Assembly: GCF_003026105.1 (NCBI RefSeq)
Contig: NZ_PYNW01000001.1
Coordinates: forward strand, 62,001-126,000
Source: Photobacterium sp. GB-56
GTDB lineage: Bacteria; Pseudomonadota; Gammaproteobacteria; Enterobacterales; Vibrionaceae
DNA length: 64,000 nucleotides
Direction of reading: 5' to 3'
Below the pieces are notes generated by a model. The model was given only the letters and a program-made list of their open reading frames with translations, did no database searches and was not told where the DNA came from. This document shows, one piece after another, positions 38,713 through 47,722 of the stretch (its first letter is position 1; each line of letters opens with the position of its first letter). A program made the position numbers and the translations under genes.

Positions 38713-38756
38713 TTGATCTAGAGCAAAAACTCCTACCAATTACCCCTTAGGGGGTA
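38713..38756 (+). promoter_or_regulatory. FNR box and NarP 7-2-7 site upstream of napF
   Basis: TTGATCTAGAGCAA (38713-38726) matches the FNR consensus TTGAT-N4-ATCAA with one mismatch. TACCCCT-TA-GGGGGTA (38741-38756) is a 7-2-7 inverted pair of NarL/NarP heptamers. Centres are 29 bp apart. Together they predict anaerobic, nitrate-dependent expression of nap, as in E. coli and Haemophilus. The same region holds the narQ promoter. Confidence 0.85.
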
Positions 38757-38888
38757 TTTAAGCAATTATTTCATTATTTAGAATTAATGTATAAAAAGAT
38801 GAATAGCTTATTAATGCATGCTATTTGAGTTATTTGCTGAGTATTTTATCAGCCATGTAACACAAATAGTACAACGATAGAGGTAATG

Positions 38889-39386
38889 ATGGTTGATCGT
38901 TTAAGACGTTCATTATTCACACGCAAAACACCATCAAACATTCCACGCTTACCTTGGCTAAATCATGCAGATACTTTTACCGATCTTTGTTCGCGTTGTG
39001 AACGTTGTATCGAACATTGTGAGACAAACATCATAGTGAAAGGTGATGGCGGCTTTCCTCAAGTGGATTTCAGCCAAGGTGAAGGTGAATGCACTTTTTG
39101 TTATCAGTGCGCAGAGGCGTGTCCTGAACCGTTGTTCCTTCCGCAATTAGAATCGCCATGGGACATCATTGCAACGATTAATGAAAGTTGTATGGCATCT
39201 AAAAATATTGAATGCAGAAGCTGTGGTGATATGTGTGAACCTCAAGCGATCAAATTTCAATTACAGGTTGGAAAAGTCGCGATGCCAACGATTACAGAGA
39301 AAGACTGTACTGGATGTGGTGCCTGTTTATCTGGGTGTCCTGTATCAGCAATAACAATCGATTGTGTAGAGAACAACGCACAATAG
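38889..39386 (+). CDS. napF: Periplasmic nitrate reductase accessory ferredoxin NapF
   Basis: Cytoplasmic iron-sulfur protein thought to help load NapA. It has four 4Fe-4S clusters: CSRCERCIEHC, CTFCYQCAEAC, CRSCGDMC and CTGCGACLSGCPV. From ATG 38889 it is 165 residues; AGAGG five bases upstream favours this over the adjacent ATG at 38886. It opens the napFDABC operon. Confidence 0.95.
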   Translation: MVDRLRRSLFTRKTPSNIPRLPWLNHADTFTDLCSRCERCIEHCETNIIVKGDGGFPQVDFSQGEGECTFCYQCAEACPEPLFLPQLESPWDIIATINESCMASKNIECRSCGDMCEPQAIKFQLQVGKVAMPTITEKDCTGCGACLSGCPVSAITIDCVENNAQ

Positions 39387-39407
39387 TACATATCAAAGAG
39401 GGTCTGT

Positions 39408-39680
39408 ATGTCTTTACAAGAAGTACATATATCAAGTCTCGTGGTTCATGTAAAACCTGAGCACTTGCAAGAAATAAAAGAGCAGATCTTAGCAATGCCA
39501 AATACCGAAATACCGGGCGACAGTGAAGAAGGGAAAATCATTGTAGTACTTGAGACAGAAAACCAAGGCTACGTGACCGATACCATAGATAAAATCAATA
39601 ATTTAGAAAATGTGTTAATTACTTTTTTGGTGTATCACCAAATAGAGCACTTTGAGACGCAACCAGAGGGCAACTCATGA
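39408..39680 (+). CDS. napD: NapA signal-peptide chaperone NapD
   Basis: Ninety-residue cytoplasmic chaperone that binds the Tat signal of NapA. It has a ferredoxin-like fold with [18 protein letters not shown] near the N-terminus and [20 protein letters not shown] in the middle. Its stop overlaps the NapA start (ATGA). Confidence 0.95.
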   Translation: MSLQEVHISSLVVHVKPEHLQEIKEQILAMPNTEIPGDSEEGKIIVVLETENQGYVTDTIDKINNLENVLITFLVYHQIEHFETQPEGNS

Positions 39681-42163
39681 AAATGACAAGACGCGCATTT
39701 GTTAAAGCAAATGCTGCCGCTTCAGCTGCGGCTGTTGCAGGTATTACCTTACCCGCGTCAGCAACTAATTTAATTGTTAGTTCTGATGAAACAAAAATTA
39801 AATGGGATAAAGCGCCGTGTCGTTTTTGTGGTACAGGTTGTTCTGTTTTGGTGGGTACCCAAAATGGTCGAGTTGTTGCTACTCAAGGTGATCCTAAAGC
39901 ACCAGTAAATAAAGGTCTTAACTGTATTAAAGGTTATTTCCTTTCAAAGATCATGTACGGAAAAGATCGTCTACAAACGCCAATGCTTCGTATGAAAGAT
40001 GGAAAATATGATAAAGAAGGCGAATTCACTCCAATCTCTTGGGATCAAGCTTTCGATATCATGGCTGAAAAGTGGAAATTAGCCTTAAAGAAACATGGTC
40101 CATCAGGCATAGGTATGTTTGGTTCAGGTCAATGGACGGTGATGGAAGGTTATGCGGCATCAAAAATGATGAAAGCCGGTTTCCGTTCTAACAATATCGA
40201 TCCGAATGCACGCCACTGTATGGCATCTGCTGTTGGTGCGTTTATGCGTACCTTTGGTATTGATGAGCCGATGGGTTGTTACGATGATTTTGAACATGCT
40301 GATGCATTCGTCTTATGGGGCTCAAATATGGCAGAAATGCACCCTATTCTATGGACTCGCATTACTGATCGTCGTTTAAGTAACCCTCATGTTAAAGTCA
40401 ATGTACTGTCTACATATTATCACCGTTCTTTTGAACTCGCTGATAACGGTATGATTTTTAAGCCTCAAACCGATTTAGCCATCGCCAACTTTATAGCTAA
40501 TTACATCATTGAAAACGATGCGGTTAATTGGGACTTTGTTAACAAACATACCCACTTTAAACGTGCTGAAACAGATATTGGTTATGGTCTGCGTGACGAT
40601 AACCCACTACAACAGCAAGCTGCTCACCCGAATTCAGGTGATATTTTCCCAATGAATTTTGAGGAATACAAAGCTTCTGTTGCTGAGTATACGCTTGAAA
40701 AAACATCAGAAATGTCAGGAGTTAAACCTGAAAAGTTAATAGAGCTTGCGAAGTTTTATGCTGATCCTAAAACCAAGGTGATGTCACTATGGACCATGGG
40801 AATGAACCAACATACCCGTGGTGTGTGGATGAACAGTTTGGTTTATAACCTGCACTTATTAACCGGTAAAATTTCAACCCCAGGAAACAGTCCATTTTCA
40901 TTAACGGGTCAGCCATCTGCTTGTGGTACAGCACGTGAAGTGGGGACGTTCTCTCACCGTTTGCCTGCTGATATGGTGGTTGCGAATCCTAAACACCGAG
41001 CCATTGCTGAAAAAATCTGGAAGTTACCGGAAGGCACTATTCCACCTAAACCTGGTTATCATGCTGTTGTTCAAGATCGCATGTTAAAAGACGGTAAGTT
41101 AAATGCGTATTGGGTGATGTGTAATAACAACATGCAAGCTGGCCCTAATATTAATGAAGAGCGATTACCGGGTTACCGTAACCCAGAAAACTTCATTGTT
41201 TGCTCCGACCCATACCCAACCGTTACCGCACAAGCATCCGATCTTATTTTACCAACCGCAATGTGGGTAGAAAAAGAAGGGGCATATGGTAATGCAGAGC
41301 GCCGTACACAGGCTTGGTATCAACAAGTTGAAGCACCAGGTGAAGCTAAGTCTGACTTATGGCAGATCATGGAATTCTCGAAGCGCTTTACTATTGAAGA
41401 AGTGTGGGGAAATGAGTTGGTTAATAAAATGCCAGCATACCGTGGTAAAACCATGTATGACATTTTATTCCGCAATGGACAGGTTGATAAATTCCCATTA
41501 ACGGAAACCCAACCGTTAAATGATGATGCAAAAGCGCAAGGCTTCTATGTTCAAAAAGGCTTGTTTGAAGAATATGCGGCATTTGGTCGTGATCATGGTC
41601 ATGATTTAGCACCGTATGATACTTACCACCAAGTGCGCGGTTTACGTTGGCCTGTTGTTGATGGCAAGGAAACGCAATGGCGCTTTAAAGAAGGCTCAGA
41701 TCCTTATGCAAAAAAAGGTTCTGGTTGGGACTTTTATGGTAAGCCTGATGGTAAAGCATGGATTATTTCAGCGCCTTTTGAAGCGCCACCTGAAGTACCT
41801 GATGCTGAATTTGATATGTGGCTTTGTACAGGTCGAGTATTAGAACATTGGCATACAGGTACCATGACTCGACGTGTTCCTGAATTATATAAAGCAGTGC
41901 CAGATGCGCTGTGTTATATCCACCCAGAAGATGCTAAAACACGTGGCTTACGTCGTGGTGATGAAGTTGAAATCTCTAATCGCCGAGGTGAAGTACGCTG
42001 TCGAGTAGAAACACGAGGCCGTAATCGCCCGCCACAAGGTTTGGTTTTTGTGCCATTTTTTGATGCTCGAATTTTGGTGAACAAGTTGATCCTTGATGCT
42101 ACCGATCCACTATCGAAGCAAACAGACTTCAAAAAATGTCCAGTTAAAATCAGCAAGGTATAA
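39677..42163 (+). CDS. napA: Periplasmic nitrate reductase catalytic subunit NapA
   Basis: Molybdenum bis-MGD enzyme of 828 residues that reduces nitrate to nitrite in the periplasm. A Tat signal [19 protein letters not shown] precedes the 4Fe-4S ligands [13 protein letters not shown] and CIKG (about 48-84). [18 protein letters not shown] contains the cysteine that binds molybdenum (near 181). The C-terminal domain has [12 protein letters not shown] and [19 protein letters not shown]. Length and motifs are those of the large Nap type, not of NarG. Confidence 0.98.
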   Translation: MKMTRRAFVKANAAASAAAVAGITLPASATNLIVSSDETKIKWDKAPCRFCGTGCSVLVGTQNGRVVATQGDPKAPVNKGLNCIKGYFLSKIMYGKDRLQTPMLRMKDGKYDKEGEFTPISWDQAFDIMAEKWKLALKKHGPSGIGMFGSGQWTVMEGYAASKMMKAGFRSNNIDPNARHCMASAVGAFMRTFGIDEPMGCYDDFEHADAFVLWGSNMAEMHPILWTRITDRRLSNPHVKVNVLSTYYHRSFELADNGMIFKPQTDLAIANFIANYIIENDAVNWDFVNKHTHFKRAETDIGYGLRDDNPLQQQAAHPNSGDIFPMNFEEYKASVAEYTLEKTSEMSGVKPEKLIELAKFYADPKTKVMSLWTMGMNQHTRGVWMNSLVYNLHLLTGKISTPGNSPFSLTGQPSACGTAREVGTFSHRLPADMVVANPKHRAIAEKIWKLPEGTIPPKPGYHAVVQDRMLKDGKLNAYWVMCNNNMQAGPNINEERLPGYRNPENFIVCSDPYPTVTAQASDLILPTAMWVEKEGAYGNAERRTQAWYQQVEAPGEAKSDLWQIMEFSKRFTIEEVWGNELVNKMPAYRGKTMYDILFRNGQVDKFPLTETQPLNDDAKAQGFYVQKGLFEEYAAFGRDHGHDLAPYDTYHQVRGLRWPVVDGKETQWRFKEGSDPYAKKGSGWDFYGKPDGKAWIISAPFEAPPEVPDAEFDMWLCTGRVLEHWHTGTMTRRVPELYKAVPDALCYIHPEDAKTRGLRRGDEVEISNRRGEVRCRVETRGRNRPPQGLVFVPFFDARILVNKLILDATDPLSKQTDFKKCPVKISKV

Positions 42164-42230
42164 GCCTGCCTATGGCGAGTGAATCAATCACTCGCCTCAT
42201 TTCAGAATTAGCCTGTTGGCGGAGAACATC

Positions 42231-42740
42231 ATGAAAAGAATCTTATTGGTTGTATTAGCGGTGAGTGCATTAATGGCTGGGGTTGTGCAAAGCGAAGAAT
42301 CAACACCAGCTAAACCGGTATCAGAAGCCGTAGCGAAAACAGAAATATTAAATCCGGGCGGTATTGGTGGCCTTGAATCATTACGTGGCTCTGCTGAATT
42401 AGAAGATACACGCCCTGCTGATCCAATGAAGCATTATCCGAAAGATCAAGGTGTAATTGATAACGATTATGTGTATCAGCCACCGTTGATCCCACACACG
42501 ATCCGTCATTACGAAGTGTCGCTAAACGCAAACAAATGCCTTGCTTGTCATAGCTGGAAAAATGCCAAAGAGATGGGCGCAACCAAAATCAGTGTAACGC
42601 ACTATGTGTCACCGCAAGAAGGACAGGTGCTATCTGATGTATCACCAAGTCGTTACTTCTGCCAGCAGTGTCACGTACCACAAGCGGATGCTAAGCCATT
42701 AGTAGAGAATGACTTCAAACGTGTTAGTGCATTGCAGTAA
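42231..42740 (+). CDS. napB: Periplasmic diheme cytochrome NapB
   Basis: Small electron-transfer subunit of NapA. From ATG 42231 (GGAG six bases upstream) it has 169 residues: a Sec signal MKRILLVVLAVSALMAGVVQS, and two heme c sites CLACH and CQQCH. A longer frame starts at 42216 without SD. HYEVSLNANKCLACHSW is the NapB signature. Confidence 0.96.
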   Translation: MKRILLVVLAVSALMAGVVQSEESTPAKPVSEAVAKTEILNPGGIGGLESLRGSAELEDTRPADPMKHYPKDQGVIDNDYVYQPPLIPHTIRHYEVSLNANKCLACHSWKNAKEMGATKISVTHYVSPQEGQVLSDVSPSRYFCQQCHVPQADAKPLVENDFKRVSALQ

Positions 42741-42759
42741 CCAAAGTAAGGGATGATAT

Positions 42760-43335
42760 ATGAAGTTATTAAAAACGTTTTGGTTACGCTTAAAAACACC
42801 CAGCAAAGTAGCAGTAGGTCTCGTTCTCTTTATGGGGTTTATTGGCGGCTTATTATTCTGGGGGGCATTTAATACCGCGATGGAAAAGACTAACACTGAA
42901 GAGTTCTGTGCTGGTTGTCACGCACCAATCGTTGAAGAAATTCAAGAAACGATCCACTTTTCTAATCGTTCTGGTGTCCGTGCTATTTGTTCGGATTGTC
43001 ACGTTCCTCACAATTGGACAGATAAGATCGTGCGTAAAGTACAGGCATCAAAAGAAATTGTGGCCCATTTAATGGGAACGATTGATACTCCTGAAAAATT
43101 TGCTGATCGCCGTGGGCATTTAGCAGAACGGGAATGGAAGCGAATGAAGGACAATAACTCACAAGAGTGCCGTAATTGTCATGAATTCAATTATATGGAT
43201 TTCTCAGAGCAAGCGCCTCGTAGTGCAAAACTGCATTCGACGGCATTAGCATCAGGAGATAAAACGTGCGTTGATTGCCACAAGGGTATTGCACATAAAC
43301 TGCCTGATATGAAAAACATTGAAGGTTGGCAATAA
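42760..43335 (+). CDS. napC: Membrane tetraheme cytochrome NapC
   Basis: Transfers electrons from quinol to NapB/NapA. The 191-residue protein has one N-terminal membrane anchor (about 19-39) and four heme c motifs, CAGCH, CSDCH, CRNCH and CVDCH, as in the NapC/NirT family. It starts 19 bp after napB. Confidence 0.97.
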   Translation: MKLLKTFWLRLKTPSKVAVGLVLFMGFIGGLLFWGAFNTAMEKTNTEEFCAGCHAPIVEEIQETIHFSNRSGVRAICSDCHVPHNWTDKIVRKVQASKEIVAHLMGTIDTPEKFADRRGHLAEREWKRMKDNNSQECRNCHEFNYMDFSEQAPRSAKLHSTALASGDKTCVDCHKGIAHKLPDMKNIEGWQ

Positions 43336-43350
43336 ACCTAAGGAGATAAG

Positions 43351-43491
43351 ATGAGCACATTAGAGTCAGTGATTTGGCATATACTCGGTTACGCAGCCAT
43401 GCCGGTGATTGTTCTATCTGGGTTTGCTGTAGTCGCAGCTATTTGTATTTGGCTACTTTCGCTAGGTAAAGATAAAAAAATTAGCGAATAA
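43351..43491 (+). CDS. Very small membrane protein of the TIGR02808 type, last gene of the nap operon
   Basis: Forty-six residues, MSTLESVIWHILGYAAMP then one transmembrane helix (about 13-38) and a charged tail KDKKISE. AGGAG six bases before the ATG is a strong SD, and the gene starts 15 bp after napC. A family of this length (TIGR02808), known from Photobacterium and Vibrio beside nap genes, fits in size and position. Function is unknown; it could be a NapC- or NapE-like accessory. Confidence 0.85.
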   Translation: MSTLESVIWHILGYAAMPVIVLSGFAVVAAICIWLLSLGKDKKISE

Positions 43492-43517
43492 GCCAATATT
43501 CGAGATAAAGAAATAAT

Positions 43518-43565
43518 AAGCCGTCCTTTTAATGCGCTAGTGCGTTACAGAAGGGCGGCTTTTGT
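43518..43565. terminator. Long hairpin terminator shared by nap and the small minus-strand gene
   Basis: AAGCCGTCCTT (43518-43528) pairs with AAGGGCGGCTT (43551-43561) with a further inner stem; T-run follows on the plus strand. The stop codon of the minus-strand gene lies within the stem. Confidence 0.75.
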
Positions 43566-43770
43566 TGTTTTTTCGCGAGGGGATTACGCTGCCACTGGCG
43601 ATACCCAATCGCAAACAACACCCCCAAGCAAGGTAAAGTGGCAGCCATTCAAACATAAAATAAGCGATAGAGAATGACTGACTTTCGTTTGTACTGACTT
43701 CAATAAAATGTAAACCAAGAATAACGCTTAGTCCTAATAGCGTGAAGAGCTTAAACGTTGTCTTATCCAT
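43537..43770 (-). CDS. Small membrane protein under a Fur box, function unknown
   Basis: A 77-residue protein, MDKTTFKLFTLLGLSVILGL at the N-terminus, with two hydrophobic segments (about 7-24 and 35-58) and a basic tail. AGGA nine bases before the ATG is a plausible SD. A 15/19 Fur box at 43811-43829 lies 41 bp upstream, between candidate -35 TTGATA and -10 TATATT on the minus strand. I do not recognise the family; iron-repressed small membrane protein is an inference. Confidence 0.68.
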   Translation of the reverse strand: MDKTTFKLFTLLGLSVILGLHFIEVSTNESQSFSIAYFMFEWLPLYLAWGCCLRLGIASGSVIPSRKNNKSRPSVTH

Positions 43771-43810
43771 GATAATTAATCCTGTTTCGAATAATATTAC
43801 AAATATACAT

Positions 43811-43829
43811 GCAAATGAGAATTATTATC
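43811..43829 (-). promoter_or_regulatory. Fur box
   Basis: GCAAATGAGAATTATTATC matches the consensus GATAATGATAATCATTATC at 15 of 19 positions. It sits between the two genes on the minus strand and directly upstream of the 77-residue membrane protein. Confidence 0.78.
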
Positions 43830-43838
43830 AAATTTTTT

Positions 43839-44276
43839 TTATTGTTTAATCAGTTCGTGCTTTATTAATTGGCTACGGAATGTTTCAACTCGCTTCCTAT
43901 TCACACCAAAATCAGAATAACCAACTCGTGATGCAGAGCGTACTTGTAACTGCTGTGCTTTTTTTTCGACTTCAAAGTCATCAATGAACCGAAAAATCTT
44001 GCTGGTGGCTTCAATATGAAGATAGTGATCTGATTGCTCTGCTATTTTTGCACCTGGTAACTGAAGCGCTACCCGTTTTATTTCTTCCCAGCTATGCTCA
44101 CCTTTCGCCGTTAAAAGAAAAGGCTTAACGCTAAACTGTTCACGCTTTTCAATCGTTGAGACACAATTGGGCTTATTTTCACAAAGCTGATTTATTGAAC
44201 GCGTCCATGAGGTTGTCTTTGTATCGCTACAGCCAGTGAGGAAGAGTAACAGCAATAGCGTAAAGCGAAGTAACAC
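43839..44276 (-). CDS. DUF1499 family lipoprotein
   Basis: From the GTG at 44276 the protein has 145 residues, with a lipoprotein signal LLRFTLLLLLFLTGC. AAGGA eight bases before the GTG supports this start; the frame is open further upstream into the preceding gene, but that would bury the signal. The DUF1499 marks are CENKPNCVST near the N-terminus and RSASRVGYSDFGVNRKRVET at the C-terminus. No function is known. It follows the DUF2956 gene by 14 bases. Confidence 0.82.
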   Translation of the reverse strand: MLLRFTLLLLLFLTGCSDTKTTSWTRSINQLCENKPNCVSTIEKREQFSVKPFLLTAKGEHSWEEIKRVALQLPGAKIAEQSDHYLHIEATSKIFRFIDDFEVEKKAQQLQVRSASRVGYSDFGVNRKRVETFRSQLIKHELIKQ

Positions 44277-44290
44277 GATGTAAATCCTTT

Positions 44291-44638
44291 TTATAATCGC
44301 GGAAGAAGTAGGTAAGTGATAAACCCTAACCATGAGGCAATTAAAAGCCCCCAAGCGAGTTTACTCTGATGGTGGATAACAGTTGTATTAGTTATGACTT
44401 CTGAGGCGTTGTTAGCATCATTAGAGGCCTTATTACGTGAAACCTTTTTTTTCAGTTTGTCTTGCTCACGAGCTTTAGCTTTTTGCTGCTTTTTATATTG
44501 CTCTATACCTTTTTGAATGCCTTGTGCAATCAGTCGAGTTTGCTCTTTTGTTTGCCCTACCTTCTGTGTGGCCTTTGCTATACGTATAGCTTCAGCTTGT
44601 GTTTCTGGTGAAGAGGCCGGTTGTTTTCTACTCGCCAT
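44291..44638 (-). CDS. DUF2956 family protein
   Basis: A 115-residue protein starting MASRKQPASSPETQAEAIRI. A long charged, probably helical region rich in Lys, Gln and Ala (about 15-70) precedes a C-terminal transmembrane helix (about 94-113, LAWGLLIASWLGFITYLLLP). AGGGA eight bases before the ATG supports this start. This layout fits DUF2956, known from vibrios and shewanellas without function. Confidence 0.8.
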   Translation of the reverse strand: MASRKQPASSPETQAEAIRIAKATQKVGQTKEQTRLIAQGIQKGIEQYKKQQKAKAREQDKLKKKVSRNKASNDANNASEVITNTTVIHHQSKLAWGLLIASWLGFITYLLLPRL

Positions 44639-45063
44639 GGTATAGATCCCTGAAAATAACATTTAAGCGTTGATTATATCCCATAAATAACAGAGTTGAT
44701 GTCATAGCAATAAAATAGACGGAAAAGGTAATGGACTATCTTACTGATTGTGTAGGAAATTTTCAGAAATGGGTAAAAGGTTTGTTAACGGTGTTTTTAA
44801 TGTGTAACTTTATGTTTTTTAGGTATTTGTATATACCTTTTACTGTCTGTGATCTATGTTTAAAAAACAGTGTTTTTGTTTTTTTTAGATCAAAAAGTGT
44901 GACGATAACGGCAATATAAAAAATGGAAAAGTGCGGTTCAGCACAAAACTTTATCCTTGTTGTTCAAAATCTAAATGAATAGATTAGAGTCGTTTGTGAA
45001 CCATAGAGAAGTTTATTAAGCTCTGATCTGAATTTCATTGGATACCTATTTGAGGGAAATGGC
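44639..45063. other. AT-rich intergenic region upstream of the yfeZ-like gene
   Basis: About 425 bp. A plus-strand frame at 44731-44919 (62 codons) is hydrophobic but T-rich with poor codon structure and no good SD, so I do not call it. Otherwise nothing is clear. Confidence 0.5.
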
Positions 45064-45510
45064 TTGTTATATCCGATAGATGCTTATGATCAGCATGGAC
45101 AATTAAAAATTAATACCGTGTTGTGGTTCGTCTTGCTATTTAACGCCAAAGCTTGGTTAGTGTTTGTTATGGCGGGGGTTAGCCGTACTCAAGGCGGTGA
45201 ATTACTTGAGCTTATTTATCCAATAAGAGATGTTTTATATATAGGTATGGCAATAGGTAGTCCCGCAATATTATTGATGTGGTTATCAGGTCAACGAAAT
45301 AAAAATAATAAATTAATACATTTTCTGTGGCGGCAAGGGAAAAGAGTGTTACTTGCTGCATATAGTTTTGATTTTTTAATGCAAATATATCATTTGGTTA
45401 TCAGTCATGGTGAGTTTAGCTGGATACGGGCAACCACATTACTGTTAACAGCATGGCTTGGGTTGTACCTTCTAAGAAGCTCTCGAGTTAAAGATATATT
45501 TGCAGACTAG
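45064..45510 (+). CDS. DUF2919 family membrane protein (YfeZ-like)
   Basis: A 148-residue inner-membrane protein with four hydrophobic segments. The family pattern is visible in LYPIDAYDQHGQLKINTVLW, FNAKAWLVFVMAGVSRTQGG and LLMWLSGQRN. The start appears to be TTG 45064, preceded by AGGG seven bases before; no ATG gives a good frame. In E. coli yfeZ lies close to yfeX, and a YfeX-type peroxidase follows here, so the neighbourhood is conserved though the function is unknown. Confidence 0.8.
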   Translation: MLYPIDAYDQHGQLKINTVLWFVLLFNAKAWLVFVMAGVSRTQGGELLELIYPIRDVLYIGMAIGSPAILLMWLSGQRNKNNKLIHFLWRQGKRVLLAAYSFDFLMQIYHLVISHGEFSWIRATTLLLTAWLGLYLLRSSRVKDIFAD

Positions 45511-45529
45511 CCTGTAAAGGGGAGCTGTA

Positions 45530-45943
45530 ATGAATGATTTTAGTCGAGGACAATTGCTGTTAAGCACGTTACTGAGCCCGTTAGCGATGGCTGATTGGTT
45601 ACTTGATGTTAGCTTTGAATTGAGCAGTTACTGTCATTCGAAGCATACAGTGAATACCTCATTATCATTAGTGCCTGGTGAAGAAACGATATTTTTTAAT
45701 GGCTTAAGTCAAAGTAAACATAACTTGTGCCGTGAAGTGATTGGTCGTGCTCAACTACTTGATGTTTCTCCAGATGAAGTGAAAATTGCTTTTCAGATCC
45801 AAGAGCGATTAGATGATGGTGGTTGGCGTACTATTTTAGCCAAAACTTTGTCTACTGGGCTTAATATGCCAGTATTATTTGAAAGTGAAAATACCGACTT
45901 AGAAGAGCGCGTTAAACTTCAAATTGAAATAATGACGGCATAA
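45530..45943 (+). CDS. Hypothetical probable exported protein
   Basis: A 137-residue protein, starting MNDFSRGQLLLSTLLSPLAMA, which looks like a short signal peptide, then a probably beta-rich domain with two cysteines. It starts 19 bp after the DUF2919 gene with GGGGAG upstream. It stands where E. coli has yfeY but I see no clear similarity to it. Confidence 0.72.
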   Translation: MNDFSRGQLLLSTLLSPLAMADWLLDVSFELSSYCHSKHTVNTSLSLVPGEETIFFNGLSQSKHNLCREVIGRAQLLDVSPDEVKIAFQIQERLDDGGWRTILAKTLSTGLNMPVLFESENTDLEERVKLQIEIMTA

Positions 45944-45980
45944 TGTATTAACATCGATAGTTGATCTTTTTCTTCTTAAT

Positions 45981-46006
45981 AACGCCTTCTTTTTAGAAGG
46001 CGTTTT
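45981..46006 (+). terminator. Terminator after the hypothetical exported gene
   Basis: AACGCCTTCT-TTTT-AGAAGGCGTT (45981-46004), then TT. Confidence 0.75.
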
Positions 46007-46153
46007 AGTATTAAGTCGGTATCAAAATGTCCTATATCGTTGGGATAAGAGTAAAACTTTCTACTAATGTATTAAGATCAAGTGATTTACGTCTTTATAT
46101 CGTTATAATTACTTTTCATTTTTGACTAAACATCCTGTTAGGAGAAGACACCT

Positions 46154-47050
46154 ATGAGTATTGCCCAACCAGCAATCGTTCCAGATCGTGGCGCCTTTGC
46201 CCTTTATGTGGTGATGAATGTTGTAGGTAATAAGCAAAATGTTATTGCTCAATGCCAGTCAATTCATCAGTTACTTGCGGATCTCAATACTGAGCAGCAA
46301 GACGCAAAGTTACATGCAAGTGTTGCCTTCGGTAAGGCATTTTGGGAGTCTTTAGGTCAACAAAGCCCAGCTGAATTAACAGAGTTTCGTCAGTTAGGTG
46401 AAGGTGAGACTATTGCGCCAGCAACAGGGGGTGATGTCTTACTGCATATCCATTCTAATCGCCATGATCTTAACTTTTATGCGTTTCGCGTTTTCTTAGA
46501 AAAATTGTCTCAAGACGTAGAAGTGTTAGATGAAACCTATGGTTTCCAATACCTTGACCACCGTGACATGACAGATTTCATTGACGGCACAGAGAATCCA
46601 CAAACAGCAGAAGATCGTGCTAATGTGGGTGTTATTGCTGAAGGTGAGTTTGCGGGTGGTAGCTATGTAATGGTACAGCGTTATGTTCATAACCTACCAG
46701 CATGGCATCGTCTAAACGTAAAAGCACAAGAAAAAGTGATTGGTAGAACGAAACCAGATTCTATTGAACTCGAAGATGTGCCAGCTGCGTCACACGTTGG
46801 CCGCGTTGATATTAAGGAAGATGGTAAAGGCTTAAAGATTCTGCGCCACAGCTTGCCATATGGCTCTGTAACATCAGATCATGGCTTACTATTCATTGCT
46901 TACTGTCAGCGTCAGCATCACTTTGATGCGCAGCTTGAAAGCATGTTTGGTGAAACTGATGGTAAAACAGACCAAATGTTACGTTTCTCAAAACCGGTAA
47001 CTGGCGCATACTTCTTTGCACCATCGATGGCGATGCTAAAGAGCCTTTAA
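46154..47050 (+). CDS. yfeX: DyP-type peroxidase (YfeX family)
   Basis: A 298-residue heme peroxidase. It carries the DyP signature FIDGTENPQ (near 142-150) with the distal aspartate, and a probable proximal heme histidine in LKIL-RHSLPYGSV (near 223). No signal peptide or encapsulin targeting tail is seen, so it is cytosolic. Family members oxidise dyes and porphyrinogens; a deferrochelatase role is disputed. AGGAGAAG upstream gives a good SD. Confidence 0.93.
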   Translation: MSIAQPAIVPDRGAFALYVVMNVVGNKQNVIAQCQSIHQLLADLNTEQQDAKLHASVAFGKAFWESLGQQSPAELTEFRQLGEGETIAPATGGDVLLHIHSNRHDLNFYAFRVFLEKLSQDVEVLDETYGFQYLDHRDMTDFIDGTENPQTAEDRANVGVIAEGEFAGGSYVMVQRYVHNLPAWHRLNVKAQEKVIGRTKPDSIELEDVPAASHVGRVDIKEDGKGLKILRHSLPYGSVTSDHGLLFIAYCQRQHHFDAQLESMFGETDGKTDQMLRFSKPVTGAYFFAPSMAMLKSL

Positions 47051-47125
47051 TCACTATAAAATCGATAGATACAAGCATGCGATGAACTCTGTTTTTAGCA
47101 TGCTTTTTTAAAGCTCAGATAAACA

Positions 47126-47153
47126 AAAAGCGCTACCGAAGTAGCGCTTTTTT
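47126..47153. terminator. Bidirectional terminator between yfeX and crr
   Basis: AAAAGCGCTAC-CGAA-GTAGCGCTTTT (47126-47151), perfect 11-bp stem between convergent genes. Confidence 0.92.
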
Positions 47154-47172
47154 ATCAGTTATAGAACTTAAC

Positions 47173-47682
47173 TTATTTCTTAACGCGTAGTACTGGTGTT
47201 TCACCAACGTTTACTGCGCCAGAAAGCTTAGTTAGCTCTTTGATCTCGTCCATGTTAGAGATAACAACTGGAGTCAGAGTTGACTTCGCTTTCTCTTCTA
47301 ATAGTGCAAGATCGAATTCGATGATAGTGTCGCCAACTTTAACAGTTTGGCCTTCTTCAGCGATGCGAGTAAAACCTTCGCCTTTAAGTTCAACAGTATC
47401 AATACCGAAGTGAACGAAAAGTTCGATGCCATCGTCAGACTCAATAGAGAAAGCGTGGTTCGTTTCAAAGATCTTACCAATAGTACCGTTTACTGGTGCA
47501 ACCATTTTGTTGCCAGCTGGTTTGATAGCGATACCATCACCAACAATTTTCTCAGCAAATACGACATCTGGCACATCTTCGATGTTAACGATTTCGCCAG
47601 AAAGTGGTGCGATGATTTCAATTGCACCAGCTTCACTGCTGTCGTCAGAAACCAGTTTCTTCAATTTGTCAAACAGACCCAT
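47173..47682 (-). CDS. crr: PTS glucose-specific enzyme IIA (EIIA-Glc)
   Basis: Soluble phosphocarrier from HPr to glucose-type EIIB domains, and the regulator of adenylate cyclase, inducer exclusion and FrsA. The 169-residue protein has phosphorylated His91 in [12 protein letters not shown] and the assisting His76 in FETNHAFSI. It lies last in the ptsH-ptsI-crr operon, 40 bp after ptsI, and ends at a strong terminator. Confidence 0.97.
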   Translation of the reverse strand: MGLFDKLKKLVSDDSSEAGAIEIIAPLSGEIVNIEDVPDVVFAEKIVGDGIAIKPAGNKMVAPVNGTIGKIFETNHAFSIESDDGIELFVHFGIDTVELKGEGFTRIAEEGQTVKVGDTIIEFDLALLEEKAKSTLTPVVISNMDEIKELTKLSGAVNVGETPVLRVKK

Positions 47683-47722
47683 ATCGATGCTCCTAAGCGT
47701 TGTTATATTATCTGCAGCTATA

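Noticed and set aside
44731..44919. 62-codon hydrophobic frame before the yfeZ-like gene
   Set aside because: T-rich stretch giving many Phe and Leu by chance; no SD and no recognisable family.
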